This document shows positions 17,895-26,789 of a stretch of DNA of 64,000 bases, in pieces. The stretch is from JAWPMT01 sp964653795. Its GTDB lineage: Bacteria; Bacteroidota; Bacteroidia; Cytophagales; Cyclobacteriaceae. Below the pieces are notes generated by a model. The model had not been told where the DNA came from. It did no database searches and saw only the letters and a program-made list of their open reading frames with translations. The translations under genes were made by a program, and so were the position numbers. The DNA is taken from assembly GCA_964653795.1 (NCBI GenBank), contig CAZZHO010000002.1:4505-68504 (forward strand). Reading direction: 5' to 3'. The number at the start of each line of letters is the position of its first letter. The stretch's first letter is position 1.

Positions 17895-19082
17895 TTAGTA
17901 CGACGCTGAAATAGCTTGCATTATAAGATCACAAGCTTCTTCGATCTCATTTTTGGAAATGGTAAGTGGGGGAGCAATTCTCATGCTTTTGTCATTAAAC
18001 AAGAACCAGTCTGTAATGACTCCAAGCTCAATGGCCCTATCGATAATCGGTTTCACTTCTTCGAAAGAACCAAAGTCCAGGGCCATCATGAGTCCTATTT
18101 GACGGAACTGCAAGATTTTTTTGTGCTTAAGATGCTGACGGAAAAGCTGGGCTTTTTCTTCGACTGATTCAAGAAGGCCAGTTTGAATGGTACGGAGTGT
18201 GGCAAGTGCAGCAGCAGAGCTAACTGGGTGACCTCCAAAGGTGGTAATGTGACCTAGAACAGGATTGTCTTTAAGTACTCCCATTATCTCTGAAGAACTA
18301 ATAAAGCAGCTAATAGGCATACCGCCTCCCATACCTTTGGCACTGACTAATATGTCAGGCACTACTCCAAATTGCTCAAAGGCCCAGAGAGTTCCAGTAC
18401 GGCCAAAACCACATTGTATCTCATCCAGGATAAGAAGAGTGCCGGTTTCTGTACAACTTTTACGAAGTTGCTCAAACCAGTTCTGGCAACTAAAGACTAC
18501 TCCGGCTTCCCCTTGAACGGTCTCAACCAGTACAGCTGCAGTCTGATCATCTATTCTTTCTAAATCACTGTAAGAACCATAGGTGATATGTGAAACTCCA
18601 GGCACCAGGGGCCTGAATTTCTCTTTGAATATCTCCGACCCACTCACAGATAAGGCACCTTGAGACGATCCATGGTAAGCGTTGATGCAGCTGATAATTT
18701 TCGGTTTACCGCTAAATCTTTTAGCCAGTTTAATAGCTCCTTCAACAGCCTCGCTTCCAGAGTTTAGTAGATATACATTATCGAGGTTCGAGGGTAAAGT
18801 GTCAGCTAATGCCTTAGCTAATTGCACCTGAGGGCTCTGTACATACTCCCCATAGACCATCAAGTGCAAATACTTATCCGTTTGCTCTCGAATGGCTTCA
18901 ACCACCGCGGGATGTCTGTGCCCGATATTACTTACACCAATACCTGAAATTAGATCGATGTATTTCTTCCCTTCTGTATCGTATAGATAGACACCTTCAG
19001 CTCTATCAATCTCCAGAGCGAGTGGAAAGTCTGAAGTTTGAGCCAGATGATTGGTGAAGAGTTGTCGATTAGTAAGCTGCAG
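17895..19082 (-). CDS. class III PLP-dependent aminotransferase, apparent CTG start
   Basis: Fold-type I class III aminotransferase (acetylornithine/GABA/omega-amino branch). The only ATG/GTG/TTG near the N-terminus is a GTG at 18905, which would cut off conserved sequence. Upstream in the same frame lies QLTNRQLFTNHLAQ then GVYLYDTEGKKYIDLISGIG and NIGHRHPAV, an essential N-terminal part of the fold. This frame reaches a CTG at 19082-19080, 2 bp after the transketolase stop and with AAAGGGG seven bases ahead as a ribosome site, giving 395 residues, a normal length. The PLP lysine is in SAKGMGGGMPISC and LILDEIQCGFGRTG binds the cofactor. Co-transcribed with the split transketolase. Substrate unknown. 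Confidence 0.85.
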   Translation of the reverse strand: MQLTNRQLFTNHLAQTSDFPLALEIDRAEGVYLYDTEGKKYIDLISGIGVSNIGHRHPAVVEAIREQTDKYLHLMVYGEYVQSPQVQLAKALADTLPSNLDNVYLLNSGSEAVEGAIKLAKRFSGKPKIISCINAYHGSSQGALSVSGSEIFKEKFRPLVPGVSHITYGSYSDLERIDDQTAAVLVETVQGEAGVVFSCQNWFEQLRKSCTETGTLLILDEIQCGFGRTGTLWAFEQFGVVPDILVSAKGMGGGMPISCFISSSEIMGVLKDNPVLGHITTFGGHPVSSAAALATLRTIQTGLLESVEEKAQLFRQHLKHKKILQFRQIGLMMALDFGSFEEVKPIIDRAIELGVITDWFLFNDKSMRIAPPLTISKNEIEEACDLIMQAISASY

Positions 19083-19084
19083 TT

Positions 19085-20041
19085 TTACCCCTTTCTCTGA
19101 ATTGCTTTTTTAGCGGCTTCTACGATGTTTTCGGTGCTAAGCCCGTACTTATCCAGTAGTTCTTCAGGCTTCCCACTTTCACCAAACGAATCATTTACTC
19201 CGACCATTTCCAGAGGCGCTGGAGCATTTCTGCCTAATGTCTGTGCCACACTTTCGCCCAGACCTCCATTAAGCTGATGCTCTTCTGCTGTGACCGCACA
19301 CTTGGTTTTATTGACAGAGGCAAGAATAGCTTCTTCATCAAGAGGCTTGATTGTATGAATATTAATTACTTCAGCGGAGATACCTTGTTGTTCTAAGATC
19401 TCTTCGGCTTCAATAGCTTTCCATACCATGTGGCCATTAGCGAAGATGGTAACGTCTTTACCGTCAATCATCTTGTCTGCCTTCCCTATTTCGAAAGGTC
19501 GATCTTCCGCGATGAAAATGGGCCATTTCGGACGGCCAAACCGTAAGTAAACTGGTCCGTGATGCTTGGCTATGGCTTTCGTTGCCGCTCTTGTTTGCTC
19601 ATAATCGCATGGCACAATTACAGTAAAATTGGGGAGCATTTTGGTCATACCCACATCTTCCAAAATCTGGTGTGTGGCCCCATCTTCTCCCAATGTCAAC
19701 CCTGCGTGCGAAGCGCATACCTTTACATTCTTATCGGAATAAGCTATAGATTGTCTCAATTGATCGTAGACTCTTCCAGTTGAAAAGTTTGCGAAGGTTC
19801 CTGTGAAAGGAATTTTTCCCGCGGTAGCCAATCCAGCGGCAACACCCATCATGTTCGCTTCGGCAATCCCTATTTGAAAAAATCTCTCAGGAAACTCTTT
19901 GATAAAATCTCCCATTTTTAGAGAGCCAACAAGGTCAGCACATAATGCCACGACTTCCGGGTTGTCCTGGCCGGCCTCCAATAGTCCTACTCCAAACCCT
20001 GATCTTGTATCTTTCTTTTCAGTATATGTGTATTTCGCCAT
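19085..20041 (-). CDS. transketolase, C-terminal subunit
   Basis: 318 residues covering the pyrimidine-binding and C-terminal domains of transketolase. GIAEANMMGVAAGLATAG holds the conserved Glu that activates thiamine diphosphate; VYLRFGRPKWP and the C-terminal HQLNGGLGESVAQTL follow. It pairs with the N-terminal subunit encoded 26 bp upstream, so the enzyme is an alpha2beta2 split form, common in Bacteroidota and some other lineages. Acts in the non-oxidative pentose phosphate pathway moving two-carbon units between sugars. Confidence 0.93.
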   Translation of the reverse strand: MAKYTYTEKKDTRSGFGVGLLEAGQDNPEVVALCADLVGSLKMGDFIKEFPERFFQIGIAEANMMGVAAGLATAGKIPFTGTFANFSTGRVYDQLRQSIAYSDKNVKVCASHAGLTLGEDGATHQILEDVGMTKMLPNFTVIVPCDYEQTRAATKAIAKHHGPVYLRFGRPKWPIFIAEDRPFEIGKADKMIDGKDVTIFANGHMVWKAIEAEEILEQQGISAEVINIHTIKPLDEEAILASVNKTKCAVTAEEHQLNGGLGESVAQTLGRNAPAPLEMVGVNDSFGESGKPEELLDKYGLSTENIVEAAKKAIQRKG

Positions 20042-20067
20042 TATTTCTTTTTTAAAAGGTTTGGGTA

Positions 20068-20910
20068 TTAGTAGTCTCCTAAAGTTTCTTCCAGCTGTCC
20101 AAGCGCTGATGCTAATTGTTCATCATTTGGAGCAGCACCATGCCATTTATGCGTTCCTTCCATGAAGTCCACGCCTTTGCCCATCTCAGTTTTCATCAAG
20201 ATCATAATTGGTTTGCCATTGCCAGTTTTGGACTTGGCTTCCTTCAATGCTGAGATGATTTCCTCCATCTTGTTTCCATCGGCCTCCAATACATCCCATC
20301 CAAATGCGACATATTTCATTTTCAGATCTCCAAGAGAGTTCACTTCATCTACAGGACCATCAATTTGTTGGCCATTATAGTCTATAGCTGCAATGAGATT
20401 ATCGGCCTTTTTACTGGCAGCTAACATCGCCGCTTCCCAAACCTGGCCTTCTTGTTGCTCCCCGTCGCCCATTAGGGTAAACACATGTTTTGTGTCTCCA
20501 TTTAGTTTTTTCGCTAGAGCTGCACCTAATGCTACTGACAAACCTTGCCCCAGAGATCCTGAGGCTACGCGAATACCAGGCAGCCCCTCCTCAGTGGCCG
20601 GATGACCTTGAAGGCGACTATCAATTTGTCTGAAAGTCGCAAGCTCCGGAACATCGAAGAATCCGGCTCTTGCCAATACACTGTACCAAACTGGAGAAAT
20701 GTGCCCATTGGAAAGGAAGAACATGTCCTCATCTTTTCCCTCCATGGAGAAGGGAGTCTTGTAATCCATGACTTCAAAATAAAGGGCTACGAAATAGTCG
20801 GCACATCCTAACGATCCTCCAGGGTGTCCTGACTGACATGCATGTACCATTCGTACAATGTCCCTTCTTACTTGTGAAGCTGTTTGGGTAAGTTTGGTGA
20901 TATCTGGCAT
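20068..20910 (-). CDS. transketolase, N-terminal subunit
   Basis: 280 residues forming the diphosphate-binding half. HACQSGHPGGSLGCADYFVAL is the classical transketolase N-terminal block; FLSNGHISPVWYSVLARAG and GSLGQGLSVALGAAL follow, and the thiamine diphosphate motif runs from GDGEQQEGQVWEAAMLA to AIDYNGQQ (GDG...N). First gene of the operon with the C-terminal subunit and the aminotransferase. Confidence 0.93.
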   Translation of the reverse strand: MPDITKLTQTASQVRRDIVRMVHACQSGHPGGSLGCADYFVALYFEVMDYKTPFSMEGKDEDMFFLSNGHISPVWYSVLARAGFFDVPELATFRQIDSRLQGHPATEEGLPGIRVASGSLGQGLSVALGAALAKKLNGDTKHVFTLMGDGEQQEGQVWEAAMLAASKKADNLIAAIDYNGQQIDGPVDEVNSLGDLKMKYVAFGWDVLEADGNKMEEIISALKEAKSKTGNGKPIMILMKTEMGKGVDFMEGTHKWHGAAPNDEQLASALGQLEETLGDY

Positions 20911-20993
20911 AAGCGATAGTTAATAAGCTTAAAGGCGAAATTAACAAATCGCAACCTTGATTCTTATTTGCCTGAAGAAAACGATTTCGACCT

Positions 20994-22337
20994 ATGAGAA
21001 AAATACTATTCCTGTCATTGTTGGCCTTTTTCAATCTGGCTTATTCGCAACTTTTACCAACTGACCCAACTGTATATGAGATCATCAACTCAGTCAGTGC
21101 GGAGCGATTGGAAAGTGATATCAAGAAACTGGTATCCTTTGGTACCAGACATACCATGTCCGATACTGTTTCTGAAACAAGGGGAATTGGCGCGGCAAGA
21201 CGATGGATAAAGCAGGAGTTTGAAAAAATCTCATCTGAGTGTGGCGGTTGTCTGGAGGTTTTCGAACAAAGAAGTTTTGTAAAAGCAGGTCCTAATACTC
21301 GTATTACTAAGGATACTTGGGTAGTGAATGTTTATGCGGTGAAAAGAGGCACCCAATACCCAAATCGGTATGTGATCATGAGCGGCGATATCGATAGCCG
21401 CGTGTCAGATCCACTGAACTACACGGATGATTCTCCTGGAGCTAATGATAACGCTTCAGGTATGGCAGGCGCGATTGAGTCGGCAAGAGTCCTTTCTAAA
21501 TATGACTTTCCTTCGAGTGTCTTATTAGCGGGATTATCAGGTGAAGAACAAGGACTTTTTGGTGGTAGGTTCTTGGCACAGAAAGCAAAAAATGAAGCTT
21601 GGGAGATTGCTGCCATTTTAAATAATGACATGATTGGCAATATAGAAGGAGTAGATGGCGTGATTGACAACAGGAGCTTTAGAATATTTTCAGAACCTTA
21701 TTCCATATTGAGTTCTGAGAAGGAGCTTAAAAGAAAGCGCTTTTATGGAGGTGAAAATGATAGCCCTTCTCGCCAAGTGGCCAGATATGTCTATCAGACC
21801 ACTAAAACTTACATGCCAGAAATGAATCCTATTTTGATTTACAGACTGGATAGATTTGGAAGGGGAGGACACCATACGCCTTTCAACAATGCCGGATTTG
21901 CCGGAGTAAGGATAATGGAGGCGCATGAGAATTATAACCGTCAACATCAAGATATTCGAACAGAGGATGGTATAGAGTATGGTGATGTAATCGAAGGTGT
22001 GAATTTTGAGTATTGCCGGAAGATGACGGCTGTCAATGCGGCAAGTTTAGCTTCAATGGCTTTAGCCCCGCCATCACCTGAAAATGTGAGTATTGGTGGC
22101 ATTGTGAAGCCATCTGCCTACCTGAAATGGGATAAGGTGGAAGGTGCTGCTGGATACAAGGTTTATTGGAGAGATACTACAGCCCCAACCTGGCAATATT
22201 CCAGACTTGTCTCTGGAGAAGAAACTGAGTTCACTGTAGAAGGAGTTGTAATTGATAACTTTCTATTCGGAGTAGCGGCAATAGGAGAGGCCGGACATGA
22301 GAGCGTCGTGAGCTACCCTACTTCAGTAGTGAGATGA
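20994..22337 (+). CDS. exported M28-type metallopeptidase with C-terminal FN3-like domain
   Basis: 447 residues with signal peptide MRKILFLSLLAFFNLAYSQ. The catalytic domain (about 30-350) has PGANDNASGMAG (bridging Asp), LLAGLSGEEQGLFGG (catalytic Glu-Glu), NNDMIGN (Asp ligand) and GGHHTPFNNAGF (His ligand). At the first ligand position the usual GHxDS reads SGDIDSR, with Asp132 in place of His. The final ~85 residues (PPSPENVSIGGIVKPSAYLKW onwards, ending VVSYPTSVVR) look like a fibronectin type III domain. Probably a periplasmic or secreted aminopeptidase. Single gene between divergent transketolase and convergent Bcp. Confidence 0.87.
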   Translation: MRKILFLSLLAFFNLAYSQLLPTDPTVYEIINSVSAERLESDIKKLVSFGTRHTMSDTVSETRGIGAARRWIKQEFEKISSECGGCLEVFEQRSFVKAGPNTRITKDTWVVNVYAVKRGTQYPNRYVIMSGDIDSRVSDPLNYTDDSPGANDNASGMAGAIESARVLSKYDFPSSVLLAGLSGEEQGLFGGRFLAQKAKNEAWEIAAILNNDMIGNIEGVDGVIDNRSFRIFSEPYSILSSEKELKRKRFYGGENDSPSRQVARYVYQTTKTYMPEMNPILIYRLDRFGRGGHHTPFNNAGFAGVRIMEAHENYNRQHQDIRTEDGIEYGDVIEGVNFEYCRKMTAVNAASLASMALAPPSPENVSIGGIVKPSAYLKWDKVEGAAGYKVYWRDTTAPTWQYSRLVSGEETEFTVEGVVIDNFLFGVAAIGEAGHESVVSYPTSVVR

Positions 22338-22357
22338 TCTGAAGTTGAGAATGTAAT

Positions 22358-22389
22358 GGGCCCGGATAAGGACTCTGCCATCCAGGCCC
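22358..22389. terminator. possible hairpin between convergent M28 peptidase and bcp genes
   Basis: GGGCC-C-GGAT pairs with ATCC-A-GGCCC (22358-22367 and 22380-22389) around a 12-base loop with one internal mismatch. It sits between two convergent stops, which suits a bidirectional terminator, but there is no real T run on either side. Confidence 0.4.
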
Positions 22390-22398
22390 AAACAATAT

Positions 22399-22851
22399 TT
22401 ATTGCACTATTTGTGCAGTATGATCTTTGGTTTTTACTTTCTCAATCACTTCTTCTATAATCCCTTCTTCATTGATGACGAAGGTGGTTCTGAGAGTACC
22501 CATGTATTTTTTGCCATACATCGATTTTTCTCCCCAGGTGCCGTATTGATTATGAATGGTGTGATCAGTATCTGCTAATAGCGAGAAAGGCAGTGATTGT
22601 TTGTCTATAAACTTCTGATGTGAAGTTTCAGAATCCTGACTTACGCCAAGTACTACATATCCTTTCTCCTGGAGCATTTCATAGTTGTCTCTTAGGTTAC
22701 ATGCCTGCGCCGTGCAACCAGGTGTATTGTCTTTTGGGTAGAAATAAAGAATTACCTTCTTGCCTTTTAACTCGGTGAGTTTGATTGTATTTCCAGCTTG
22801 GTCTTTTCCTTCAAATTCTGGGGCTTTGTCCCCAGCTTTCAGTGTGATCAT
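22399..22851 (-). CDS. bcp: thioredoxin-dependent thiol peroxidase (Bcp/PrxQ)
   Basis: 150-residue atypical two-Cys peroxiredoxin that reduces hydroperoxides using thioredoxin. The peroxidatic Cys46 lies in DNTPGCTAQACNLRD, with the resolving Cys51 five residues on, the usual PrxQ arrangement. VILYFYPKD and FVINEEGIIEEV are typical strands of the fold. The ATG overlaps the stop of the upstream M23 peptidase gene by 4 bp (ATGA), so translation is probably coupled. Length matches the family. Confidence 0.94.
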   Translation of the reverse strand: MITLKAGDKAPEFEGKDQAGNTIKLTELKGKKVILYFYPKDNTPGCTAQACNLRDNYEMLQEKGYVVLGVSQDSETSHQKFIDKQSLPFSLLADTDHTIHNQYGTWGEKSMYGKKYMGTLRTTFVINEEGIIEEVIEKVKTKDHTAQIVQ

Positions 22852-24773
22852 GAGTTACTAATTGTTTTTCTGTACGTTTTCTTATTTCCGGCGTTATCTT
22901 CCACCTCGAGTATAAACTCACCTGATATCGACTTGTTCACAGTCTTGGGCTGCGATACAAGCTTTTTCTTTTTTGAATCGTACTTCATCAAAAACCATTC
23001 GCCATCCAGGGTTGCGCTATAAGACTTTATACCAGATAACTCATCGCTTATTACAAATTGTAGCTTTTGACTAGATAAGGTAACAGGGGTAATTTTTGGA
23101 GCATCTAAGTCCTCAGCAATCGTGTATTTGACAAGATCTCTGGTTTTAAAAGTAATTTGGTCTTCATTCCAATCACCTCCTTGGAAATTCAATCGACTAC
23201 CGAAAACAGAGTAGACGTGCGCCTTCTCCTGGTTATATTCCAGCTCAGGTTTCAGGGTCACTTTTATACGCTGCCTAACTGGATAGTCCGGATGTAAAAA
23301 GTTGAAATATTCACCTTCTTCATCTTGCTCCTTTTTAAACCTTAGATTGAGTGGTTTGAATAAAGACTTTCTTCCAAAATCCAGATCGATATCACGGTGA
23401 TACAGCTGAAAACTCTCGTCACTTGGAATAGTGGATATGAAGTTTGGATCGTATGCACCCTCTGTTGTTACCAGCATATCAGGGAGGCCTGTATCCAAAG
23501 GCCATAAGTAAAAGTTTTCTATTTCATTGAGAAAATAGGGTTGCAATTGATACTGCAGTCCATTTGCCAGTATAGTAATATTTTCATCGGCACTACGACC
23601 GGATTTTATTTGGAGGACGTTTTCTACAATTTCATAATCTGTTAGTGTCGGTCCTTTTGGATATTGAATTTCACGGTGATTTACGTTTTTGTCGAACGTG
23701 GATTTATTTCCATAGCTATCGATTAACATGATTTTGATGTTCGATACTTCCTCGTCAAAAGTGATACCTTCATTTGCCTTTAAGTAAATAGTAAGGTTAT
23801 TCCCCTGATCTCTATAGAGCTTGTTGAATTTTTGTCTTTTCTGGGAGTAGGTTGGGTAATCCATGTGCACCACAATATTCCTCATCGCGCCAAAGGCCAT
23901 CCTGGTTTTCTTTTGATGAAATACCGTATCATCATCTACGGACATTACGATTTCTGGAATGCCATTTCTGGCTCCGGACCCGTTGTGCTTATCCTGGTAG
24001 AGTATCTGAATGCCTATCCTTCCTTTTAAATTGATCGGCTTAGTCAGGCGATAATATTCACCAATCTTGTAAACATTGAATTCGTATCTCCCAAAGGCTC
24101 CATTTACCCTGGCATTTTGATCCAGAGTCACGAAAGCGATCTTTTTGAGTGTAGGGGCAAGCCTGTCAGTGATCTCTGAAAAGTTGAATTTTAACGGATC
24201 TAAAACGCGTTGTTGCTTATCTCTTATTTCGAAGTGCAAGTGTGGTCCACTTGACGAACCAGAGTTGCCGGAATAGGCGATCACTTCGCCTTTACTAAAC
24301 TTAAACTCATCAGCTCGTGGGAATAAGTTGACCACATAGCTCTCTTCTTCATATTGCTTTTTGATGAGGTATTTTTCAAGCCCTGGACTGAAGTGATCTA
24401 AGTGAGCGTACACGGAGGTCGTGCCATTGGGGTGCTTCATGTAGAGGCAATGTCCATAACCCCCTAACTGCACACTTATTCTTGATATATAACCATCCGC
24501 GGTAGCATAAACGGGCAAACCAATTTGCCCACCTGTTCGGATGTCAATTCCTCCGTGAAAATGTGTGCCTCTCATTTCTCCCATGGTACCCGCCAAGTAG
24601 TTCGTTTGGCCGGGATTTATAGGGAATAAATAATAATCTTCAGTTGTGAATGATTGACTAAAGAGGCTTCTATAAATCGCAAATACGATGAGGAATAATA
24701 AAGCTTTGACCACACTCAAATTTTGTCTATTCTCTGGTGACTTTAAAATAACAGCTTTACTCTGAAAAACCAT
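22848..24773 (-). CDS. exported M23 (LytM) family peptidase with large C-terminal region
   Basis: 641 residues if read from the ATG at 24773. The signal peptide VVKALLFLIVFAIYRSLFSQ begins only at residue 21, and a GTG at 24713 directly before it may be the true start. The LytM domain is at about 50-210: THFHGGIDIRT supplies His and Asp zinc ligands, VYAHLDHFSPG and GNSGSSSGPHLHFEIRD supply HxH. The remaining ~430 residues are beta-rich and lack a family I can name, except for an Ig-like tail (ISGEFILEVEDNAGNKKTY). Probably a periplasmic cell-wall endopeptidase or scaffold. Coupled to bcp by a 4 bp overlap. Confidence 0.88.
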   Translation of the reverse strand: MVFQSKAVILKSPENRQNLSVVKALLFLIVFAIYRSLFSQSFTTEDYYLFPINPGQTNYLAGTMGEMRGTHFHGGIDIRTGGQIGLPVYATADGYISRISVQLGGYGHCLYMKHPNGTTSVYAHLDHFSPGLEKYLIKKQYEEESYVVNLFPRADEFKFSKGEVIAYSGNSGSSSGPHLHFEIRDKQQRVLDPLKFNFSEITDRLAPTLKKIAFVTLDQNARVNGAFGRYEFNVYKIGEYYRLTKPINLKGRIGIQILYQDKHNGSGARNGIPEIVMSVDDDTVFHQKKTRMAFGAMRNIVVHMDYPTYSQKRQKFNKLYRDQGNNLTIYLKANEGITFDEEVSNIKIMLIDSYGNKSTFDKNVNHREIQYPKGPTLTDYEIVENVLQIKSGRSADENITILANGLQYQLQPYFLNEIENFYLWPLDTGLPDMLVTTEGAYDPNFISTIPSDESFQLYHRDIDLDFGRKSLFKPLNLRFKKEQDEEGEYFNFLHPDYPVRQRIKVTLKPELEYNQEKAHVYSVFGSRLNFQGGDWNEDQITFKTRDLVKYTIAEDLDAPKITPVTLSSQKLQFVISDELSGIKSYSATLDGEWFLMKYDSKKKKLVSQPKTVNKSISGEFILEVEDNAGNKKTYRKTISNS

Positions 24774-24817
24774 TTCAGGGAGCAGTGATTGCGGAAAAAT
24801 GTCCTTTAAACCTTAAA

Positions 24818-25426
24818 TTATTTTATTTCGAAAGAAAACATCTCCTCATTTTCAATGAAGCCGGTCAAGCGATCCCCAATTTTGATAGGGCCAACACCTT
24901 TTGGAGTTCCGGTGAAGATGATGTCACCGGTTTTCAGTGTTACGAACTTAGAGATATAGGATATGATCTCATCAATGGAGTACAACATTAGAGAGCTATT
25001 GCCTTCCTGCACATTTTCTCCATTCTTTTGAAGCTTGAAGTTTAGATTGGATAAGTCAAATTTCGTCTTGTCGATAAACTCTGAAACGGGCGCAGATCCA
25101 TTGAATCCTTTTGCCAAATCCCACGGTAGTCCTTTCTCCTTATACTTTGATTGCAAATCTCTTGCGGTAAGGTCTACACCCAAACCAATTTCGTCGTAGT
25201 ACTTATTCGCAAACTCTTTTTCTATAGATTTTCCTTCTTTCTTGATTTTCACTAGTAATTCCACTTCGTAATGGATTTCTTTAGTGAAGGAAGGGTAGTA
25301 GAAAGGAGCATTCTCTCTGAGTATAGCCGTGTCAGGCTTCATAAAAATTACCGGACTGTCTGGCTTTTCATTGTTTAGCTCCTTTATGTGATCGACATAG
25401 TTTCGACCGATGCAAATTATTTTCAT
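24818..25426 (-). CDS. fumarylacetoacetate hydrolase (FAH) family protein
   Basis: 202-residue single-domain FAH protein. MKIICIGRNYVDHI is the typical opening, FMKPDTAI precedes the metal site, IHYEVELLVKI has the ExE metal ligands, GVDLTARDLQ the following Asp, and GDIIFTGTPKGVGP the closing loop. Members act on acyl-pyruvates or as oxaloacetate decarboxylase/tautomerase; the substrate cannot be told. Ten bp after mtaB on the same strand, so probably in its transcript. Confidence 0.9.
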   Translation of the reverse strand: MKIICIGRNYVDHIKELNNEKPDSPVIFMKPDTAILRENAPFYYPSFTKEIHYEVELLVKIKKEGKSIEKEFANKYYDEIGLGVDLTARDLQSKYKEKGLPWDLAKGFNGSAPVSEFIDKTKFDLSNLNFKLQKNGENVQEGNSSLMLYSIDEIISYISKFVTLKTGDIIFTGTPKGVGPIKIGDRLTGFIENEEMFSFEIK

Positions 25427-25436
25427 AGAAAAGAGT

Positions 25437-26750
25437 TTACGCTGTAATCAAATCGGGCTCTGATACCTGAACCAGTCCATTGCTATCGAATTGATGCAGT
25501 TGCACCTCTTTGATTTCATTTACCAATACAGGATCATACTTGGCTGATACTCGCACGTAGTTTTCGGTAAAACCCTGCATCTGACCATCTTCAATATCTG
25601 CTTCGAAAAGTACTTTTCTTACAGAGCCCAATTGAGATTCATAGAAATATCTTTTCTTCTTTTCTGAAAGATTTCGGAGCATTTTAGATCGTTTGGTTCT
25701 TTCAGGTTTTGAAACTACATCCGGTAAGGATATCGCCTTTGTGTTGGGTCTTTCAGAGTAGCTGAAAACATGTAGATAGGAGACATCCAGTTCGTTGAGG
25801 AAATTATAGGTGGTCAGAAATTCTTCCTCTGTTTCACCAGGGAATCCTACAATTACGTCTACACCAATAGCACAATCAGGCATTAATGATTTGATTAGGT
25901 CGACGCGATCCCTGTATAGGCCAGAGAGGTACCTTCTGTTCATGGCCTTCAAGATGTTGTCGCTCCCTGATTGTAAGGGAATATGGAAATGAGGAAGGAA
26001 CTTTTTAGACCTTGAAACAAATTGGATGATTTCTTCAGAAAGTAAGTTGGGTTCTATGGAGGAAATTCTTATTCTGTCGATTCCATCTACCTCATCCAAC
26101 GCTTTGATTAAATCAAGGAATTTTTCTTTTCTTCTCCCTTCCTGGATACCGAAATCCCCAATATTTACTCCTGTAAGGACCACTTCTTTTACCTCTGTAG
26201 CTGCAACCTTTTGAGCTTCCGCCACTACACTTTCAATGGTGCCGCTTCTACTCTTGCCTCTAGCGAGTGGAATGGTACAAAAAGCGCAGCCATAGTTGCA
26301 TCCATCCTGCACCTTTAAGAAGGTCCTGGTCCTATCTGCATAAGAAAAGGCACTATGGTATGAGGTTGCTTCACTAATGGAAGAGGCATGTACCACAGGA
26401 GTGTTTTGTTTTTGAAAGTCTTCTATGAATTCAAAGAGCCTGAACTTTTCTGCCGCACCGAGGACTGCATCTACTCCTTCGATCTCACTGATTTCTTTTG
26501 GTTTGAGCTGCGCATAGCAACCAACTATGAGTACGTAGGAGATAGGGGAAATCTTTTTAGCTTCTTTGACAATACGTTTGCACTTCTGATCAGCATTATC
26601 GGTGACAGAGCAGGTATTGATCACGAATATGTCAGGCGTTTCGGAGAATTCTACCTTTTTGTAACCTCTATCCTGAAACATTCTGGAAAGAGTAGAGGTC
26701 TCTGAGAAATTCAATTTACAACCCAACGTATAAAATGCCACCCGCTTCAT
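25437..26750 (-). CDS. mtaB: tRNA (N6-threonylcarbamoyladenosine-37) methylthiotransferase MtaB
   Basis: 437-residue radical SAM methylthiotransferase that converts t6A37 to ms2t6A37 in ANN-decoding tRNAs. N-terminal cluster cysteines lie in YTLGCKLNFSE, VINTCSVTDNA and IVGCYAQLKP; the radical SAM cluster motif is QDGCNYGCAFCTIPLARG (CxxxCxxC). PLQSGSDNILKAMNRRY and FPGETEEEF are standard. The C-terminal TRAM region is short. The YTLGCKLN opening favours MtaB over MiaB and RimO. Likely first gene of a run with the FAH protein and perhaps the M23-bcp pair. Confidence 0.94.
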   Translation of the reverse strand: MKRVAFYTLGCKLNFSETSTLSRMFQDRGYKKVEFSETPDIFVINTCSVTDNADQKCKRIVKEAKKISPISYVLIVGCYAQLKPKEISEIEGVDAVLGAAEKFRLFEFIEDFQKQNTPVVHASSISEATSYHSAFSYADRTRTFLKVQDGCNYGCAFCTIPLARGKSRSGTIESVVAEAQKVAATEVKEVVLTGVNIGDFGIQEGRRKEKFLDLIKALDEVDGIDRIRISSIEPNLLSEEIIQFVSRSKKFLPHFHIPLQSGSDNILKAMNRRYLSGLYRDRVDLIKSLMPDCAIGVDVIVGFPGETEEEFLTTYNFLNELDVSYLHVFSYSERPNTKAISLPDVVSKPERTKRSKMLRNLSEKKKRYFYESQLGSVRKVLFEADIEDGQMQGFTENYVRVSAKYDPVLVNEIKEVQLHQFDSNGLVQVSEPDLITA

Positions 26751-26789
26751 ACCGCAAAGATAGGAATGGCAAGGGGTATAAGTAAACTG

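Noticed and set aside
18905..19082. Truncated aminotransferase starting at GTG 18905, or a pseudogene
   Set aside because: The upstream sequence in the same frame is clearly conserved class III sequence, with a ribosome site and a CTG.
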